From assembly GCF_016863555.1 (NCBI RefSeq), contig NZ_BOPC01000027.1, positions 62,001 to 126,000 on the forward strand: DNA of 64,000 nt, written 5' to 3'. The DNA comes from Micromonospora qiuiae. Its GTDB lineage: Bacteria > Actinomycetota > Actinomycetes > Mycobacteriales > Micromonosporaceae. Under the pieces are notes generated by a model. That model saw only the letters and a program-made list of their open reading frames with translations, was not told the DNA's origin and searched no databases. Positions 16,672 through 25,953 of the stretch are shown in pieces (within the stretch, counting starts at the first letter, position 1; every line of letters starts with the position of its first letter). The position numbers were made by a program, and so were the translations under genes.

Positions 16672-18069
16672 TCAGCCCAGCAGGGACTTCTGCACCTTGC
16701 CCAGCGCGTTGCGCGGCAACGCGTCGAGGAGGTGCACCCGCCGAGGGCGCTTGTGGACCGCGAGCTGCCGAGCCACGAAGTCAATCAACTCCGGCTCGGC
16801 GGCCCCGTCCGCAACCACGTACGCCGTCACCCGCTGCCCCAGTTCGTCGTCCGGCACGCCGATTACCGCCGCCTCGCGTACCGCGGGGTGGGCCAGGAGC
16901 GCCTCCTCCACCTCGCCGGCACCGATCCGATAGCCCCCGCTCTTGATCAGATCGGTGGAGGCGCGTCCCACGATCCGATGCCGTCCGTCCGGTGCGACCG
17001 TCGCGATGTCTCCGGTACGGAACCAACCCCCGGGCAGCCGCACCGCGGCGTCCGCGTCCGGGCGGTCGAGGTAGCCGTCGCACAGGGTCGGCCCGCGTAC
17101 CAGCAGTTCGCCCAGGCTCATGCCGTCGGCCGGCACTGCCGCACCGTGCTCGTCGACCAACCGGGTCTCCACCTCGGGCAGCGGCCATCCCACGGTGCCC
17201 GGTAGCCGGGGTCGGTCGACCCGGGCGCTCACCGTGATCAGCGTCTCGGTCATGCCGTACCGCTCCACCACGCGGTGCCCGGCCAGTCCGTGCAACCCGT
17301 CGAACACCGCCGGCGACAGCGGCGCGCTGCCGGACACCAGCAGCCGGGCACGGCGCAACGCCCGGGCGGCCGTCGGCTCGGCGCAGATCCGCGACCACAC
17401 GGTCGGCACCCCGAACAGCAGCGAGCCGCCGGCTGCGGCGTACCGCTCCGGATGCGGACGGCCCACGTGGTCGAGCCGGCTGCCGACGCGCAACGGCCCC
17501 AGCACGCCCAGCACCAGGCCGTGCACGTGGAACAGCGGCAGCCCGTGCACCAGCAGGTCATCCGGCGTCCAGTGCCAGGCCTCGGCGAGCCCGTCGAGGC
17601 AGGCGGCGATCGCCCGGCGTGACAGCAGCACACCCTTCGGCAGCCCGGTCGTCCCGCTGGTGTAGAGGATCAAGGCCGGGTGGTCGTTCGGTGGCTCGGG
17701 GTGGCGGCTTGCCGACCGGTCGCGCAGCGACACCGGCACCACCGGCAGGTCGCCCACCTCGGCTGGGCCGCCCTCCGGCTGAAGTACCGCCGCCACGGCG
17801 GAGTCGCGCAGAATGTGTGCCCGTTCCATCGGGCCGGCGTCCGGTGGCACCGGCACCACGGTCACGCCCGCCAGCAGCCCTCCGACGACGCCCACCACGG
17901 TCTCCAGCGAGGCGGTCGCCACCACCGCCACCCGGTCCAGCCCGTGGATCCGGTCGGCCACCGCCGACGCGCTCTCCCACAGGTCGGCACCGGAGATGGC
18001 TCGCCCGGCGACCCGGATCGCGTCCGGATGCTCGTTCGGGGCGTGCGACAGGGCCGACAGCAGGGCCAC
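16672..18069 (-). CDS. matB: Malonyl-CoA synthetase-like acyl-CoA ligase
   Basis: The 465-residue protein is an adenylate-forming enzyme with all core motifs: YTSGTTGLPKG (136-146), YGMTET (271-276), FRTGD (350-354), the hinge region GRASTDLIKSGGYRIGAGE (368-386) and the catalytic lysine in GKVQK (Lys458). The hinge wording LIKSGGY(R/K)(I/V)GAGE is characteristic of MatB, and the short length fits MatB (about 480-500) better than medium-chain ligases. The reaction would be malonate (or methylmalonate) + ATP + CoA to the CoA ester, AMP and pyrophosphate in the cytoplasm, supplying extender units for fatty acid or polyketide synthesis. The start is GTG with GGGAGG seven bases upstream. No malonate decarboxylase or polyketide gene is adjacent. 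An acyl-CoA ligase of other specificity is possible. Confidence 0.85.
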   Translation of the reverse strand: MALLSALSHAPNEHPDAIRVAGRAISGADLWESASAVADRIHGLDRVAVVATASLETVVGVVGGLLAGVTVVPVPPDAGPMERAHILRDSAVAAVLQPEGGPAEVGDLPVVPVSLRDRSASRHPEPPNDHPALILYTSGTTGLPKGVLLSRRAIAACLDGLAEAWHWTPDDLLVHGLPLFHVHGLVLGVLGPLRVGSRLDHVGRPHPERYAAAGGSLLFGVPTVWSRICAEPTAARALRRARLLVSGSAPLSPAVFDGLHGLAGHRVVERYGMTETLITVSARVDRPRLPGTVGWPLPEVETRLVDEHGAAVPADGMSLGELLVRGPTLCDGYLDRPDADAAVRLPGGWFRTGDIATVAPDGRHRIVGRASTDLIKSGGYRIGAGEVEEALLAHPAVREAAVIGVPDDELGQRVTAYVVADGAAEPELIDFVARQLAVHKRPRRVHLLDALPRNALGKVQKSLLG

Positions 18070-18506
18070 GCGAAGCCTCCCGGGCAGCGGACACGGGTCC
18101 GTCGGAGCGGCCGGCCGGGGTCCGACGGGCCTCGGCCCGACCGTAGCTTCACCCGGCGGCCGGCACCACCCCTATCCGTCGCCGACCGCCACGCGCGGCG
18201 TGATCTCCAAGTCGACGAGGGCGTGTCGCCATTTCGCCGTAATGGCGGTGCCCCGATCGATCGGACACCGCCGTACCGACGGAACGGAGTCGATCAACTG
18301 GCTGCGGAGGCTGGTACGGCGATCGGCGGCCTCAGTCGCATCGACGGGGTCACCGAGGGCCGGGACCGGTCGGTGATGATCGGGCCACCCCGCCCAAGGG
18401 CAGGCGATGCGAACCATCAGCCGACCGAGTCTGACTCCGTATGACCACAGTGACACCAGCCGGCCCAAACGTCACCCGCCGGCCCGCCCGATGCCGATGA
18501 TTCGGT
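18070..18506. other. 437-base intergenic region with one hairpin
   Basis: I see no coding sequence that stands out from the flanks. The clearest structure is an inverted repeat CGCCATT / AATGGCG at 18227-18247 with a 7-base loop, which could be an operator. The region separates the MatB-like gene start from the 3' end of the PLD gene. Confidence 0.4.
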
Positions 18507-20054
18507 TCAATGGAGTCGGGCCAGCACCGCTGGGCAGCAACCCCGCTTCGAGCGGGCGGTGCCGGAGCCGGGGCGCTCGGCGTACCAGTCACGCATCCGG
18601 GTGGCGGCGTCGCGCGGGCTTTCTGCCACGGTGAGCGCGAACCGCGCCGGGTGGGTCGGCCGGAGCGTGGCGACGACGTGCGCGACGTACAGCCGGAGTT
18701 CCTGGTCCTCCTCCCAGAGCACCGGGCCGGTGACCGCCGCGTCGACCAGCCGTCGCCAGTCGGTGTCCGCCGCCGACACGGTGAGCCGGCTGCCGTACGG
18801 CCAGCGTCGCCGCCATCGGGCACCGAGCTTTTCGTCGAGTTCGCGCTGGGTCGGCGCGGATGCGAAGGACAGGTTGGCGTGCTCCATGGCATGCCGGAAG
18901 TAGCGCCGGGCCTCGGCCAGCACGGGCCGACCGTCGAGCCGGGTGCCCACCTCGACACCGGAGAACATCCCGTGTACGGCATCGAAGTTCGCCGAGAAGA
19001 GCGCACCGTACCGGCCGTCGGCGATCACACCCTTGGCGTGGGTGGCCGAGTCGCCGTGGATCGTCACGCCCAACTCGGCCAGTGCCGCCGTGTCGGCCCG
19101 GTGCTCGGGAACGTTGTTGCGGCCCCGGACCAGCAGCCGTACGTCGAGGTCGTACGCGGTCATCGCCCGGCGCAACGGATCGAGCAGCAGTTCGGGCCGC
19201 TCCCGGATGCCGACCAGGCTGAAGGTGGCGAGGAGCAGTTCCTGCCGGGCTCGACCGATCACGTCGTGCAGGGCGGCGAGGATGCCCCGTTCCCGGTGCG
19301 GGCCGTCCGCGTCGTCGCCGTCGTACGTCCAGATCACGCCCGGTCCGGCGGCCAGCGGTGGTGCTACGACCGGACTCGCTGCCGGAGCGCGCCGGTGCAG
19401 GGCGTACTCGCCACCGGGCAGCGCCGCCCAGGTGCAACCGGCGAACCAGAGCCGGGTGAAGAACCGGGCCAGCCGGTCGACCTCGGCCGGGTTGCCGACC
19501 AGCACCCCGTTCTCCCCGGTCGCCGGCCGATCGGTGTCGACCAGGGCGCTGGTCTCCAGGTTGGCGCTGGAGACCAGCGCCACGCTGTCGTCGACGATCA
19601 GGAACTTGGCGTGGCAGCCTTCGTGCCCGCGCAACGCGATCCCGCGCCGGGTCAGCTCGTCGAACCGCTTCTTCTGTGCCTGCACGTCGATCCCGTCGAC
19701 GTCCTCCACGCTCGACAGGTCGCGCCGCAGCGACTGCTCCGTCCAGGAGGTGACGACGTACACCCCGCCGTGCAGCCGGTCCACGGCGGCGAAGAGTGCG
19801 TCCAGCAACTCCTGGTCGCCGATCCGGAAACTGGCCAGGAAAATCTTGTGCCGGGCCGCCTGGATCAGCTCGATCGCCGTCCGGCGGATCGAGGTGACCG
19901 AACCCCGGTAGGTGAACCGGTGACGGTATTCCGGGTCGGTGTCGGGTGCACCGAGGAACGGCTGCCCGGGGGCGTCGCGGAGCAGGAAATATCCCTCCGG
20001 CGCGGCGATCGCGCCCAGGTCCAGGCTCTCCGGCGTGGCGGCACCCTCAGGCAT
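18507..20054 (-). CDS. Phospholipase D-fold protein with two HKD motifs (putative nuclease)
   Basis: The 515-residue protein has two PLD half-domains. HKD1 is His148-x-Lys150-x4-Asp155 (HAKFLIVDD, then SSANLE) and HKD2 is His339-x-Lys341-x4-Asp346 (HAKGVIADG, then FSANFD). Both are intact, so it should be catalytic. A helical C-terminal domain of about 130 residues follows. No signal peptide is present, which argues for a cytoplasmic enzyme. The fold serves phospholipases and nucleases (such as Nuc, BfiI and the DISARM protein DrmC). The operon with a helicase favours nucleic acid cleavage; this is inference. The ATG at 20052-20054 overlaps the preceding gene by 8 bases; a longer frame upstream lies wholly within that gene and is not credible. 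It is the last gene of the CARF operon. Confidence 0.85.
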   Translation of the reverse strand: MPEGAATPESLDLGAIAAPEGYFLLRDAPGQPFLGAPDTDPEYRHRFTYRGSVTSIRRTAIELIQAARHKIFLASFRIGDQELLDALFAAVDRLHGGVYVVTSWTEQSLRRDLSSVEDVDGIDVQAQKKRFDELTRRGIALRGHEGCHAKFLIVDDSVALVSSANLETSALVDTDRPATGENGVLVGNPAEVDRLARFFTRLWFAGCTWAALPGGEYALHRRAPAASPVVAPPLAAGPGVIWTYDGDDADGPHRERGILAALHDVIGRARQELLLATFSLVGIRERPELLLDPLRRAMTAYDLDVRLLVRGRNNVPEHRADTAALAELGVTIHGDSATHAKGVIADGRYGALFSANFDAVHGMFSGVEVGTRLDGRPVLAEARRYFRHAMEHANLSFASAPTQRELDEKLGARWRRRWPYGSRLTVSAADTDWRRLVDAAVTGPVLWEEDQELRLYVAHVVATLRPTHPARFALTVAESPRDAATRMRDWYAERPGSGTARSKRGCCPAVLARLH

Positions 20055-21225
20055 AACGGAAGTCCTCCGTCTCGCGTAGCGCGTACACCAGACCGGGAAA
20101 GCCCAAGCGCCAGGCGCGGTGGCGCAGTTCGGGGTTGTTGGGCAGGGCGGTGAGGTCGGCACCCGGCGCGGCGGCGGCGGTGATCCGCCGATCCACGTCG
20201 ATCAGCTCTTCGGCGGTCCGGTCGGCGCCGACCAGGTCGATCATGATCTCGATCAGGGCGTCTTCGCCTCGGGCGAGCAGCCCGAGCGGTAGCGAGAGGT
20301 TTCGGCCCAGGTCGGCGAGGCGCCGGGCGGCCGCCCCGGAGATCCAGCAGCGCCAGCGGCCCGGGCCGGTCCGCTCCGCCCGCGGGGCCACCCGCTTCGT
20401 CCAACCGAGCAGCCCGTCCCAGGCCCGGGCACGGGTGGCCGGGTCGTGCAGCGCGTCGACCAGCCCGAGCCAGTGCCGGACGAGCCCGACGGCGCCGGGC
20501 AACTCGATGCTCACCGGGTCGCGCCTGCCGTCCCCGGGCAGGGTGAGAACCGGTCGGTACCCGTCGTCGTCCGCCCGCAGCTCCCCCCGGCACCGGTGTA
20601 CCGGGCACCAGCCGTTGCGGCTGATCACCGGTGATCCGTTCGTCACCTCAGCCACCTCGGTGATCTCCCCGTCCACCCCGGCGAGCGTGCCGGCGGCCAA
20701 CCGTCTGCGCAGTTCGTCGGCGAGCGTGCTGCCGGCCAGTTCGGGCGGCATCGGGGCGTTCCCGGCCGACCGGGGACGCAGCCGCTCGACGTCGCGTAGC
20801 CCGGAGGAGCGCGGGTCGAGCGCGAGCAGGTCGCCGGTGCGCGGCAACAGTACGACGTCCAGGCTCTCCGGGCGCTTGCGATAGAGCGTCTGACTCCGAG
20901 CGGCCCGCCTTGCGTCGGGCCACAGTGGCCGGTAGCCGTCGCCGTCCGGCATCAGCGCTCCGGTGGCGACCAGCCGGCGGGCCGCCACCGGCAGCAGCGT
21001 CGCCCCGGGCAGGTTGGTGATCTCGAAGAACTCGTCCGGGTCGGCCCGGCCGGTGGCCATCGCCAGCTCCAGCACGAACCGCTCCAGCGGCGTCATCCGC
21101 ACCGGCGCGGCGCGTTCGAACGACACCCCGCGCCACCACCGGATCGGCACCAGCACCTCGGGTAGGACGGCGACCGTCCCGGGTGCCGGCTCGGCGGGCG
21201 GGTCGGCCGGAACGAACTCGATCAC
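20047..21225 (-). CDS. Unrecognised protein of the CARF-helicase-PLD operon, possible winged helix
   Basis: The 392-residue protein does not match a family I can name. Residues about 44-105 (TPLERFVLELAMATGRADPDEF, then PVAARRLVATGALMPDGDGY) have the helix-helix-strand-turn pattern of a winged helix. A Cys-containing segment follows in the middle (NGWCPVHRCRGEL near 205-217, with too few Cys for a clear zinc site). The second half is helical with Trp-rich patches (GRWRCWISG, LRHRAWRLGFPGLVYALRE). It starts at GTG, overlapping the helicase stop by 4 bases (GTGA), and its own stop overlaps the PLD gene by 8, so it must be made in step with both. A role as DNA-binding or assembly subunit for the helicase is a guess from position. 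Confidence 0.75.
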   Translation of the reverse strand: MIEFVPADPPAEPAPGTVAVLPEVLVPIRWWRGVSFERAAPVRMTPLERFVLELAMATGRADPDEFFEITNLPGATLLPVAARRLVATGALMPDGDGYRPLWPDARRAARSQTLYRKRPESLDVVLLPRTGDLLALDPRSSGLRDVERLRPRSAGNAPMPPELAGSTLADELRRRLAAGTLAGVDGEITEVAEVTNGSPVISRNGWCPVHRCRGELRADDDGYRPVLTLPGDGRRDPVSIELPGAVGLVRHWLGLVDALHDPATRARAWDGLLGWTKRVAPRAERTGPGRWRCWISGAAARRLADLGRNLSLPLGLLARGEDALIEIMIDLVGADRTAEELIDVDRRITAAAAPGADLTALPNNPELRHRAWRLGFPGLVYALRETEDFRYA

Positions 21226-24200
21226 CCGATACCCTTCGCGATCTCCATGTCGGACCGTGTGTCCAGCAACCGGAACAGGTTGCGGTAGAACTCCTCCGCG
21301 GCCGGTACGCCGTTCAGCTTGCGCAGCGTCGGGGCGTGCCCGACCAGCACCAGCCCTCGACGGGCCCGGCTACAGGCGACGTTGAGCCGACGGATGTCCT
21401 GCAACCAGCGACCGTAGCGGGCCGACGGGGCGCCCCGGCCGACGAAGGCCCGGCAGAACGACAGGAAGACGAGGTCGCTCTCCTGGCCCTGGATCTTGTC
21501 GATCGCGTCGACCACCTGGAAGTCGAGGGCCCGGAAATCATCGAAGGTCGGCCCGCCGAGTCGGCCCCGGATTTCGGCGGCCTGCCGCCGATAGAACGTC
21601 AGCACGCTGACCGTCACCCGCTCGCCGCCCGACCGTCGCAGCCGCGCCTCCCAGGAGCGGCACATCCGGGCGATCAGGTCCGCCTCGATTTCGTTGACGA
21701 AACCGCTACCGACGGTGCGCTCCCTCGCCCGGCCGCCGTAGACCGAGGTGTCCACCAGCACCACCGGCGTGTTGGTGCCGCCGTACCGCAGCGGTGTCAC
21801 GTCCGGCCGCTCCGGTGTGAGGTAGTCGCCGCCGTACACCGGAGCGGAGATCAGCGACGCGATCGGCTCGATCATCCGGCGTTGCACGCGCAGTCGCTGC
21901 CGCAAAGCCGACGGCACGCCGGCGACCGACACCTCGAAGAGACTGCGCACCAGGTGCTCGCGCATCGCCTTGAGCAGGGTGCGTTCGGCGTCCACGCCGC
22001 CTTCGCCCAGCCGGCGCCAGGCGGCCTCGAAGGTGGGCCGGTACGACTGCCGCCAGGTGCCCGAGGCCCGCAGCCGCTCCGCGGTCGCCAGCACGGTGTC
22101 GGTTCGGAACTGGTGCAGTTCCTCGTCCTCGGTCCAGAGCGCGGCCAGGTGGTCGACTGCGGCCGGTAGGTCGGCGGCGGCGCCCCGACCGACCATGTGC
22201 AACGCGGAAAGGGCGTGCAGGTGGTGCTCGTCGGCTGGCTCCACGTACGGCGGGAGCTGATGCTCGTCGCCGACCAGCACCCAGCGGCGGGCGCGGACCG
22301 CCCCGATCAGGAACTCGCTGTCCACCACCCGGCTCGCCTCGTCCACGATCAGCGTGTCGAAGTCGGCGTCGCCGAGATCCCGACTGACCCCGGTGGTCGT
22401 GCAGCAGATCAGGTTCGCCGACCTTCGCAGGTCGGCGTCGACCTGGTCGGCCAGCGACTCCGGGGAGCCGCCGGCCAGCCCGGAGAGTTCGAACCAGCGT
22501 CGCTCCAGGTGGATTCGCTGCTCGCGTCGGGTCAGCTCGGCGTCGAGCCGGTCCCGCCACCGCCGTACCTCCGGCTCGGGTCGGCCGACGGGATCGTCGC
22601 CGGTCAGCGTGCGTACCCGGTCTGCGGCGTGCTCGGCGGCGGCGCGGCTTGCGTCGCTGTCGGCCTGCCTGCGCTGCACCTCCGCGCGGTGCTGCTGTTT
22701 CCCGGCGACCCGCTCCGCCTCCAGGGCGGTGGTCCGGGTCAGGGCCGCCTGTCGGCGGTCGGTCCAGGACCGCCGGTCCTGGTCGAGCCGGCGGCGCTCC
22801 GCCTCGCTGGACCGGTACGCCTCGCCGAGCCGGGTCAACTCGGTCGGCGACCCGAAGAAGGCCCGGACCGAGGACCAGATCCGCTGGCTCATCGGCACCG
22901 CCGCGAGCTGTGCACGAAGCGCTTCGGCCCGGGCCGCTACCGCAGGCAGCGTCACCGCCAGCCGGTCCAACGCGCCGGCCGCTTCGACCGCCGCGGCTCG
23001 GCTGGCGGCCAGGTCGGCCGCCAACCGCTTCCGCCAGGCGGCGCGCTTCCGCTCCGCCGACCGCAGCTCCTCGGTGGCCGCTCGCCGCCGGGCGTCGGCG
23101 ACCAGGTAGGCGTCGACCGCGTCGCGCCGCTGTCGCAGCCCGTCGGCCTCGGCCTGCCAGCGTCCGGCCTGCGAGGTGGCCGGTCGGCGGGCCTGCCGCA
23201 GGTACGTCCGACTGACCTCCGTCGGCAGGTATCGGCGGAGTTCCCTGGCGACCCGGGACTCGTCCCAGGAGATCCGCAGCGCCAGGATCCCCGGCTGGTC
23301 GGCCAGCCGTCGCAGCACCTCGTCGACGGCCACGTGCATCGGGGCGAGCAGCAGCACCCGCTCGCCCCGACCGACGAGCTGGCGCACCACCTCGGTGATG
23401 ACGGTGGACTTGCCGGTGCCGGGTGGCCCCTGCACGTGGTAGGCGTGCGGACTCCGGACGGCGCCGGTCACCGCCGCCCGCTGCTCCGGGTTGAGCCGGT
23501 CGTCGAAGTACGCCGGCAGTGGCGGCATCGCCACCACCGGCAGCCGCTGCGGGGCGCAGAGCAGCAGCGCCAGGTGCGCCCAGTCGCCCTCGACCTGCTC
23601 GCCGAGGAACCGGCCCAGTGCCGCGCTGTGCTTGCCGAGCGCGAACCGGCCCTGCTGCTCCAACCGGACCGGAGTCTGGGGCGCGATCGGCGTGCCGGGT
23701 GCGGCCAGGGCGAGCATCGGCTCGTCGCCGTCCAGTTCGGCCGAGAGCAGCCGCAGCTTCGCCGTCACTTCAGGGCCGCGCACCGTCACCGTCCGGCCCT
23801 CGGCGAAGGTGACCCGATCGTCGAGTCGGAGCCAGAGCACCGGCTCCTCGGCCAACCGGCCCTCGCCGACCACGGTCGCGCTGCCGCGTACCGTTCCCTC
23901 GTGGTTGCTGCGCTGCTCCAGCAGTTCGAGCATCTTCAGCAGCGGCTGGTACCGGCGGCGGACCTGGGCGTGCAGGTCGGCCCGTGGCCGGGGCGGCGAC
24001 GCGCTCCGGTGCAGCTCGCGGCGCGCCGCGTCACGCAGCGACCGTCGCCGTTGGATGACTCGGAGTCCCTCGGTGAACGCCTTCACCAGCTCCGGGAGAT
24101 CGCAGTACTCCTCGTGCCAGACCGGTGCCAGGCGGACCTCGCGGGGCCGGACCTTCTCGGTGCGGCCCAACCCGCGCGCCGGTTTCACCGATGTGACGTA

Positions 24201-24506
24201 CGCCTGGGGCACCCCGCTGTCCCGGGCGGCGCGTGCCTGGGCATAGACCTCGAACCGGGTGCCGGTCAGCCGGTAGTAGGGGCCGTCACGCCCGGTCAGC
24301 TCCTCGACCAGCAGACCTCCGGCCAGGTCCGTCCGAACCTCTTCGAGGTCGTGGTCGGCGAGCCAGCGAGCCCGTTGCGGGTACGACAGGCACACCTCGG
24401 CCCGCTCCGCCGCGGAAGGCGAGAAAAGTTCCGGCTCGGTCGCCCGGCAGTGCTCCTCGGCCCACGACTGCGGAACGCGTAGCTGCTCCATCCCGGCCGC
24501 CCTCAC
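21222..24506 (-). CDS. SF1 (Upf1/Dna2-like) helicase with a large coiled-coil insertion
   Basis: The 1094-residue protein has an N-terminal region of about 330 residues of unknown fold, then a split helicase core. Walker A GPPGTGKST is at 360-368, motif II LIVDEAS at about 719-725, motif III LVGDEHQLPP at about 744-753, QGQES at 1006-1010 and motif VI RLNVACSRARR at about 1040-1050. Between Walker A and motif II, residues about 445-670 are Arg/Ala/Glu-rich and strongly helical, a long coiled coil. Such AAA_11/AAA_12 helicases unwind or translocate on DNA or RNA using ATP, in the cytoplasm. The start is GTG in a 4-base overlap with the CARF-HEPN gene; an ATG 15 bases further is possible. It has no fused nuclease, so the PLD protein could supply cleavage. 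Confidence 0.9.
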   Translation of the reverse strand: MRAAGMEQLRVPQSWAEEHCRATEPELFSPSAAERAEVCLSYPQRARWLADHDLEEVRTDLAGGLLVEELTGRDGPYYRLTGTRFEVYAQARAARDSGVPQAYVTSVKPARGLGRTEKVRPREVRLAPVWHEEYCDLPELVKAFTEGLRVIQRRRSLRDAARRELHRSASPPRPRADLHAQVRRRYQPLLKMLELLEQRSNHEGTVRGSATVVGEGRLAEEPVLWLRLDDRVTFAEGRTVTVRGPEVTAKLRLLSAELDGDEPMLALAAPGTPIAPQTPVRLEQQGRFALGKHSAALGRFLGEQVEGDWAHLALLLCAPQRLPVVAMPPLPAYFDDRLNPEQRAAVTGAVRSPHAYHVQGPPGTGKSTVITEVVRQLVGRGERVLLLAPMHVAVDEVLRRLADQPGILALRISWDESRVARELRRYLPTEVSRTYLRQARRPATSQAGRWQAEADGLRQRRDAVDAYLVADARRRAATEELRSAERKRAAWRKRLAADLAASRAAAVEAAGALDRLAVTLPAVAARAEALRAQLAAVPMSQRIWSSVRAFFGSPTELTRLGEAYRSSEAERRRLDQDRRSWTDRRQAALTRTTALEAERVAGKQQHRAEVQRRQADSDASRAAAEHAADRVRTLTGDDPVGRPEPEVRRWRDRLDAELTRREQRIHLERRWFELSGLAGGSPESLADQVDADLRRSANLICCTTTGVSRDLGDADFDTLIVDEASRVVDSEFLIGAVRARRWVLVGDEHQLPPYVEPADEHHLHALSALHMVGRGAAADLPAAVDHLAALWTEDEELHQFRTDTVLATAERLRASGTWRQSYRPTFEAAWRRLGEGGVDAERTLLKAMREHLVRSLFEVSVAGVPSALRQRLRVQRRMIEPIASLISAPVYGGDYLTPERPDVTPLRYGGTNTPVVLVDTSVYGGRARERTVGSGFVNEIEADLIARMCRSWEARLRRSGGERVTVSVLTFYRRQAAEIRGRLGGPTFDDFRALDFQVVDAIDKIQGQESDLVFLSFCRAFVGRGAPSARYGRWLQDIRRLNVACSRARRGLVLVGHAPTLRKLNGVPAAEEFYRNLFRLLDTRSDMEIAKGIG

Positions 24507-25948
24507 CGGTCGTCGCGGAGGAAGCGGAGCCCGGCGCAGAGCTCGTCGACGTCGTTTCCGTCCCCGTGCAACGCCCAGTACGCCGTGAGTAGTCTGGCCG
24601 CCTCCGTCCGCAGCGACTCGGTGTGCTCGGCCGCGATCGGCTCGGTGCCGTGGGCCAGCACGGACTTGTTCCGGGCCCAGGTCCGGTCGCGCAGCTCGCG
24701 CAGCCGTCCCGGGTCCACCAGCCCGGTGCGGCGGGCCAGTTCGTCGTCGAGCGAGGCGAGCAGGATCGCTGCGGCGAACAGCGTCAGCTTGTTGGGTGGG
24801 CCCGCGGGGGCGGGCGGGGTGAGCGAACGGGACACCTCGGTGTAGCGGGCCCGGACGGCGGCCGGGTCACCGAGGCGGGCCCAGTCGCAGTCGTCCGGGT
24901 CGAACCCCGGGTAGTGGTGCCGCAACCGGCTGGTCAGGCAGGCCTCGATGGTCCGATAGAACAGCAGCGCCGCGAAGTCGTGCCGGCCGAGCTGCTGGTA
25001 GTGCAGCCCGAGGACGTAGAAGCAGACCACGAAAGCGGTGGCGTCGCCGGCCGCCAACCGGCGGGCGAAGGCCAGCTGCCGGTCGATCGTCGTCGCGGTT
25101 TCCGGCCGCAGGTGTCGGCGGTCCTGCCGCAGGCTCTGCTCCATCGCGGCGACCGCCGCCGGCAGCGCGGCCAGGTCGAGGTCGCACCAGGTCCGGTACA
25201 GCTCGGCGAGGGTACGCATCAGCCGGGCCCGGCCCGGCACCGCGATCCGTTCGGCGATCTCGTCGTAGCGGCGGCGAGCCGCCTCGAACGCGCCGGACCG
25301 GAACATCTCCAGGGCCCGGGCGAGTTCCTGCTCGCCGAAGAGAGTGGTCGGGTTCTCCAACGAGATGAGCCGGACCTCACCGTGCCGGAGCTGCCGGGTC
25401 ACCGGGTCGAACTGGTTCTCGATGTAGGTCAGCCCCAGATTGAGCTGCCAGGCGGCCAGCGCCGCGGCGGCACTCATCACCTTCCGGCCGCCGGTGATGT
25501 CGATGACCGCGTGCCGGCCGTCCCGCCCGGCCAGCTCCCGCGCGATCTGCTGGTACATGTCGATCGGGTCACTGGCGTCCACCGGTACGTGCCGGAAGTC
25601 CTGGTAGCGCAGCCGGTCCCGGCCGACCAGCCGCTGGCCGATCAGGTCCACACTGTCCGGTGCGTCCCGTGAGGTGATCACGACCAGCCTGATCGGGCGG
25701 AGCAACTCGTAGGTGAGCACCGTCGGGGTCGCCGCGAAACCGCAGAGGCTGATCAGCACGTCGACCTTGCGTCGAGGCAGATCGCTGGCGGCGCGGGCCC
25801 GGGCGACCGCGTCGGCGAGCAGATGGTCGAGATAGTAGGCGGTGGCCTGGAGCGCAGGGCTGCCGTCGGCGTACCGCTGCTCGCCGCGTTCGATGCGGCG
25901 CATCGTCTCGACTCGTTCGGCGAAGGACCCCGCTTCGTCAGACGGCAT
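24503..25948 (-). CDS. CARF-HEPN protein: predicted nucleotide-activated ribonuclease outside CRISPR
   Basis: The 481-residue protein begins with a Rossmann-like CARF domain (about residues 60-185). It has the strand KVDVLISLCGFAATP, a later strand RLVVITS and the signature VIDITGGRKVMSAAAALAAW, which matches the D-x-TGG-x-K-x-M motif of TIGR02710/Csm6-type CARF proteins. The C-terminal half is helical. Near its end RNKSVLAHG gives Arg426-x6-His433, the Rx4-6H active site of HEPN ribonucleases. In CRISPR type III systems such proteins are switched on by cyclic oligoadenylate and degrade RNA. I chose ATG 25948, which leaves a TAGAGT -10-like box 5 bases upstream; a TTG at 25999 would add 17 residues. 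It is the first gene of a four-gene operon. The TIGR02710 assignment is by motif recognition only. Confidence 0.85.
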   Translation of the reverse strand: MPSDEAGSFAERVETMRRIERGEQRYADGSPALQATAYYLDHLLADAVARARAASDLPRRKVDVLISLCGFAATPTVLTYELLRPIRLVVITSRDAPDSVDLIGQRLVGRDRLRYQDFRHVPVDASDPIDMYQQIARELAGRDGRHAVIDITGGRKVMSAAAALAAWQLNLGLTYIENQFDPVTRQLRHGEVRLISLENPTTLFGEQELARALEMFRSGAFEAARRRYDEIAERIAVPGRARLMRTLAELYRTWCDLDLAALPAAVAAMEQSLRQDRRHLRPETATTIDRQLAFARRLAAGDATAFVVCFYVLGLHYQQLGRHDFAALLFYRTIEACLTSRLRHHYPGFDPDDCDWARLGDPAAVRARYTEVSRSLTPPAPAGPPNKLTLFAAAILLASLDDELARRTGLVDPGRLRELRDRTWARNKSVLAHGTEPIAAEHTESLRTEAARLLTAYWALHGDGNDVDELCAGLRFLRDDR

Positions 25949-25953
25949 GCCTG

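Noticed and set aside
16672..18069. Part of a polyketide or siderophore cluster
   Set aside because: The MatB-like gene stands alone; no ketosynthase, carrier protein or NRPS gene is nearby.
22197..24482. 761-codon forward frame opposite the helicase
   Set aside because: It is antisense to the helicase motifs, with Arg/Pro/Gly-rich composition and no domain.
18507..25948. Identification of the CARF operon as a DISARM system because of its PLD protein
   Set aside because: The PLD protein resembles DrmC only in fold. The helicase is SF1 Upf1-like rather than DrmA-like, and no DUF1998 or methylase gene is present.
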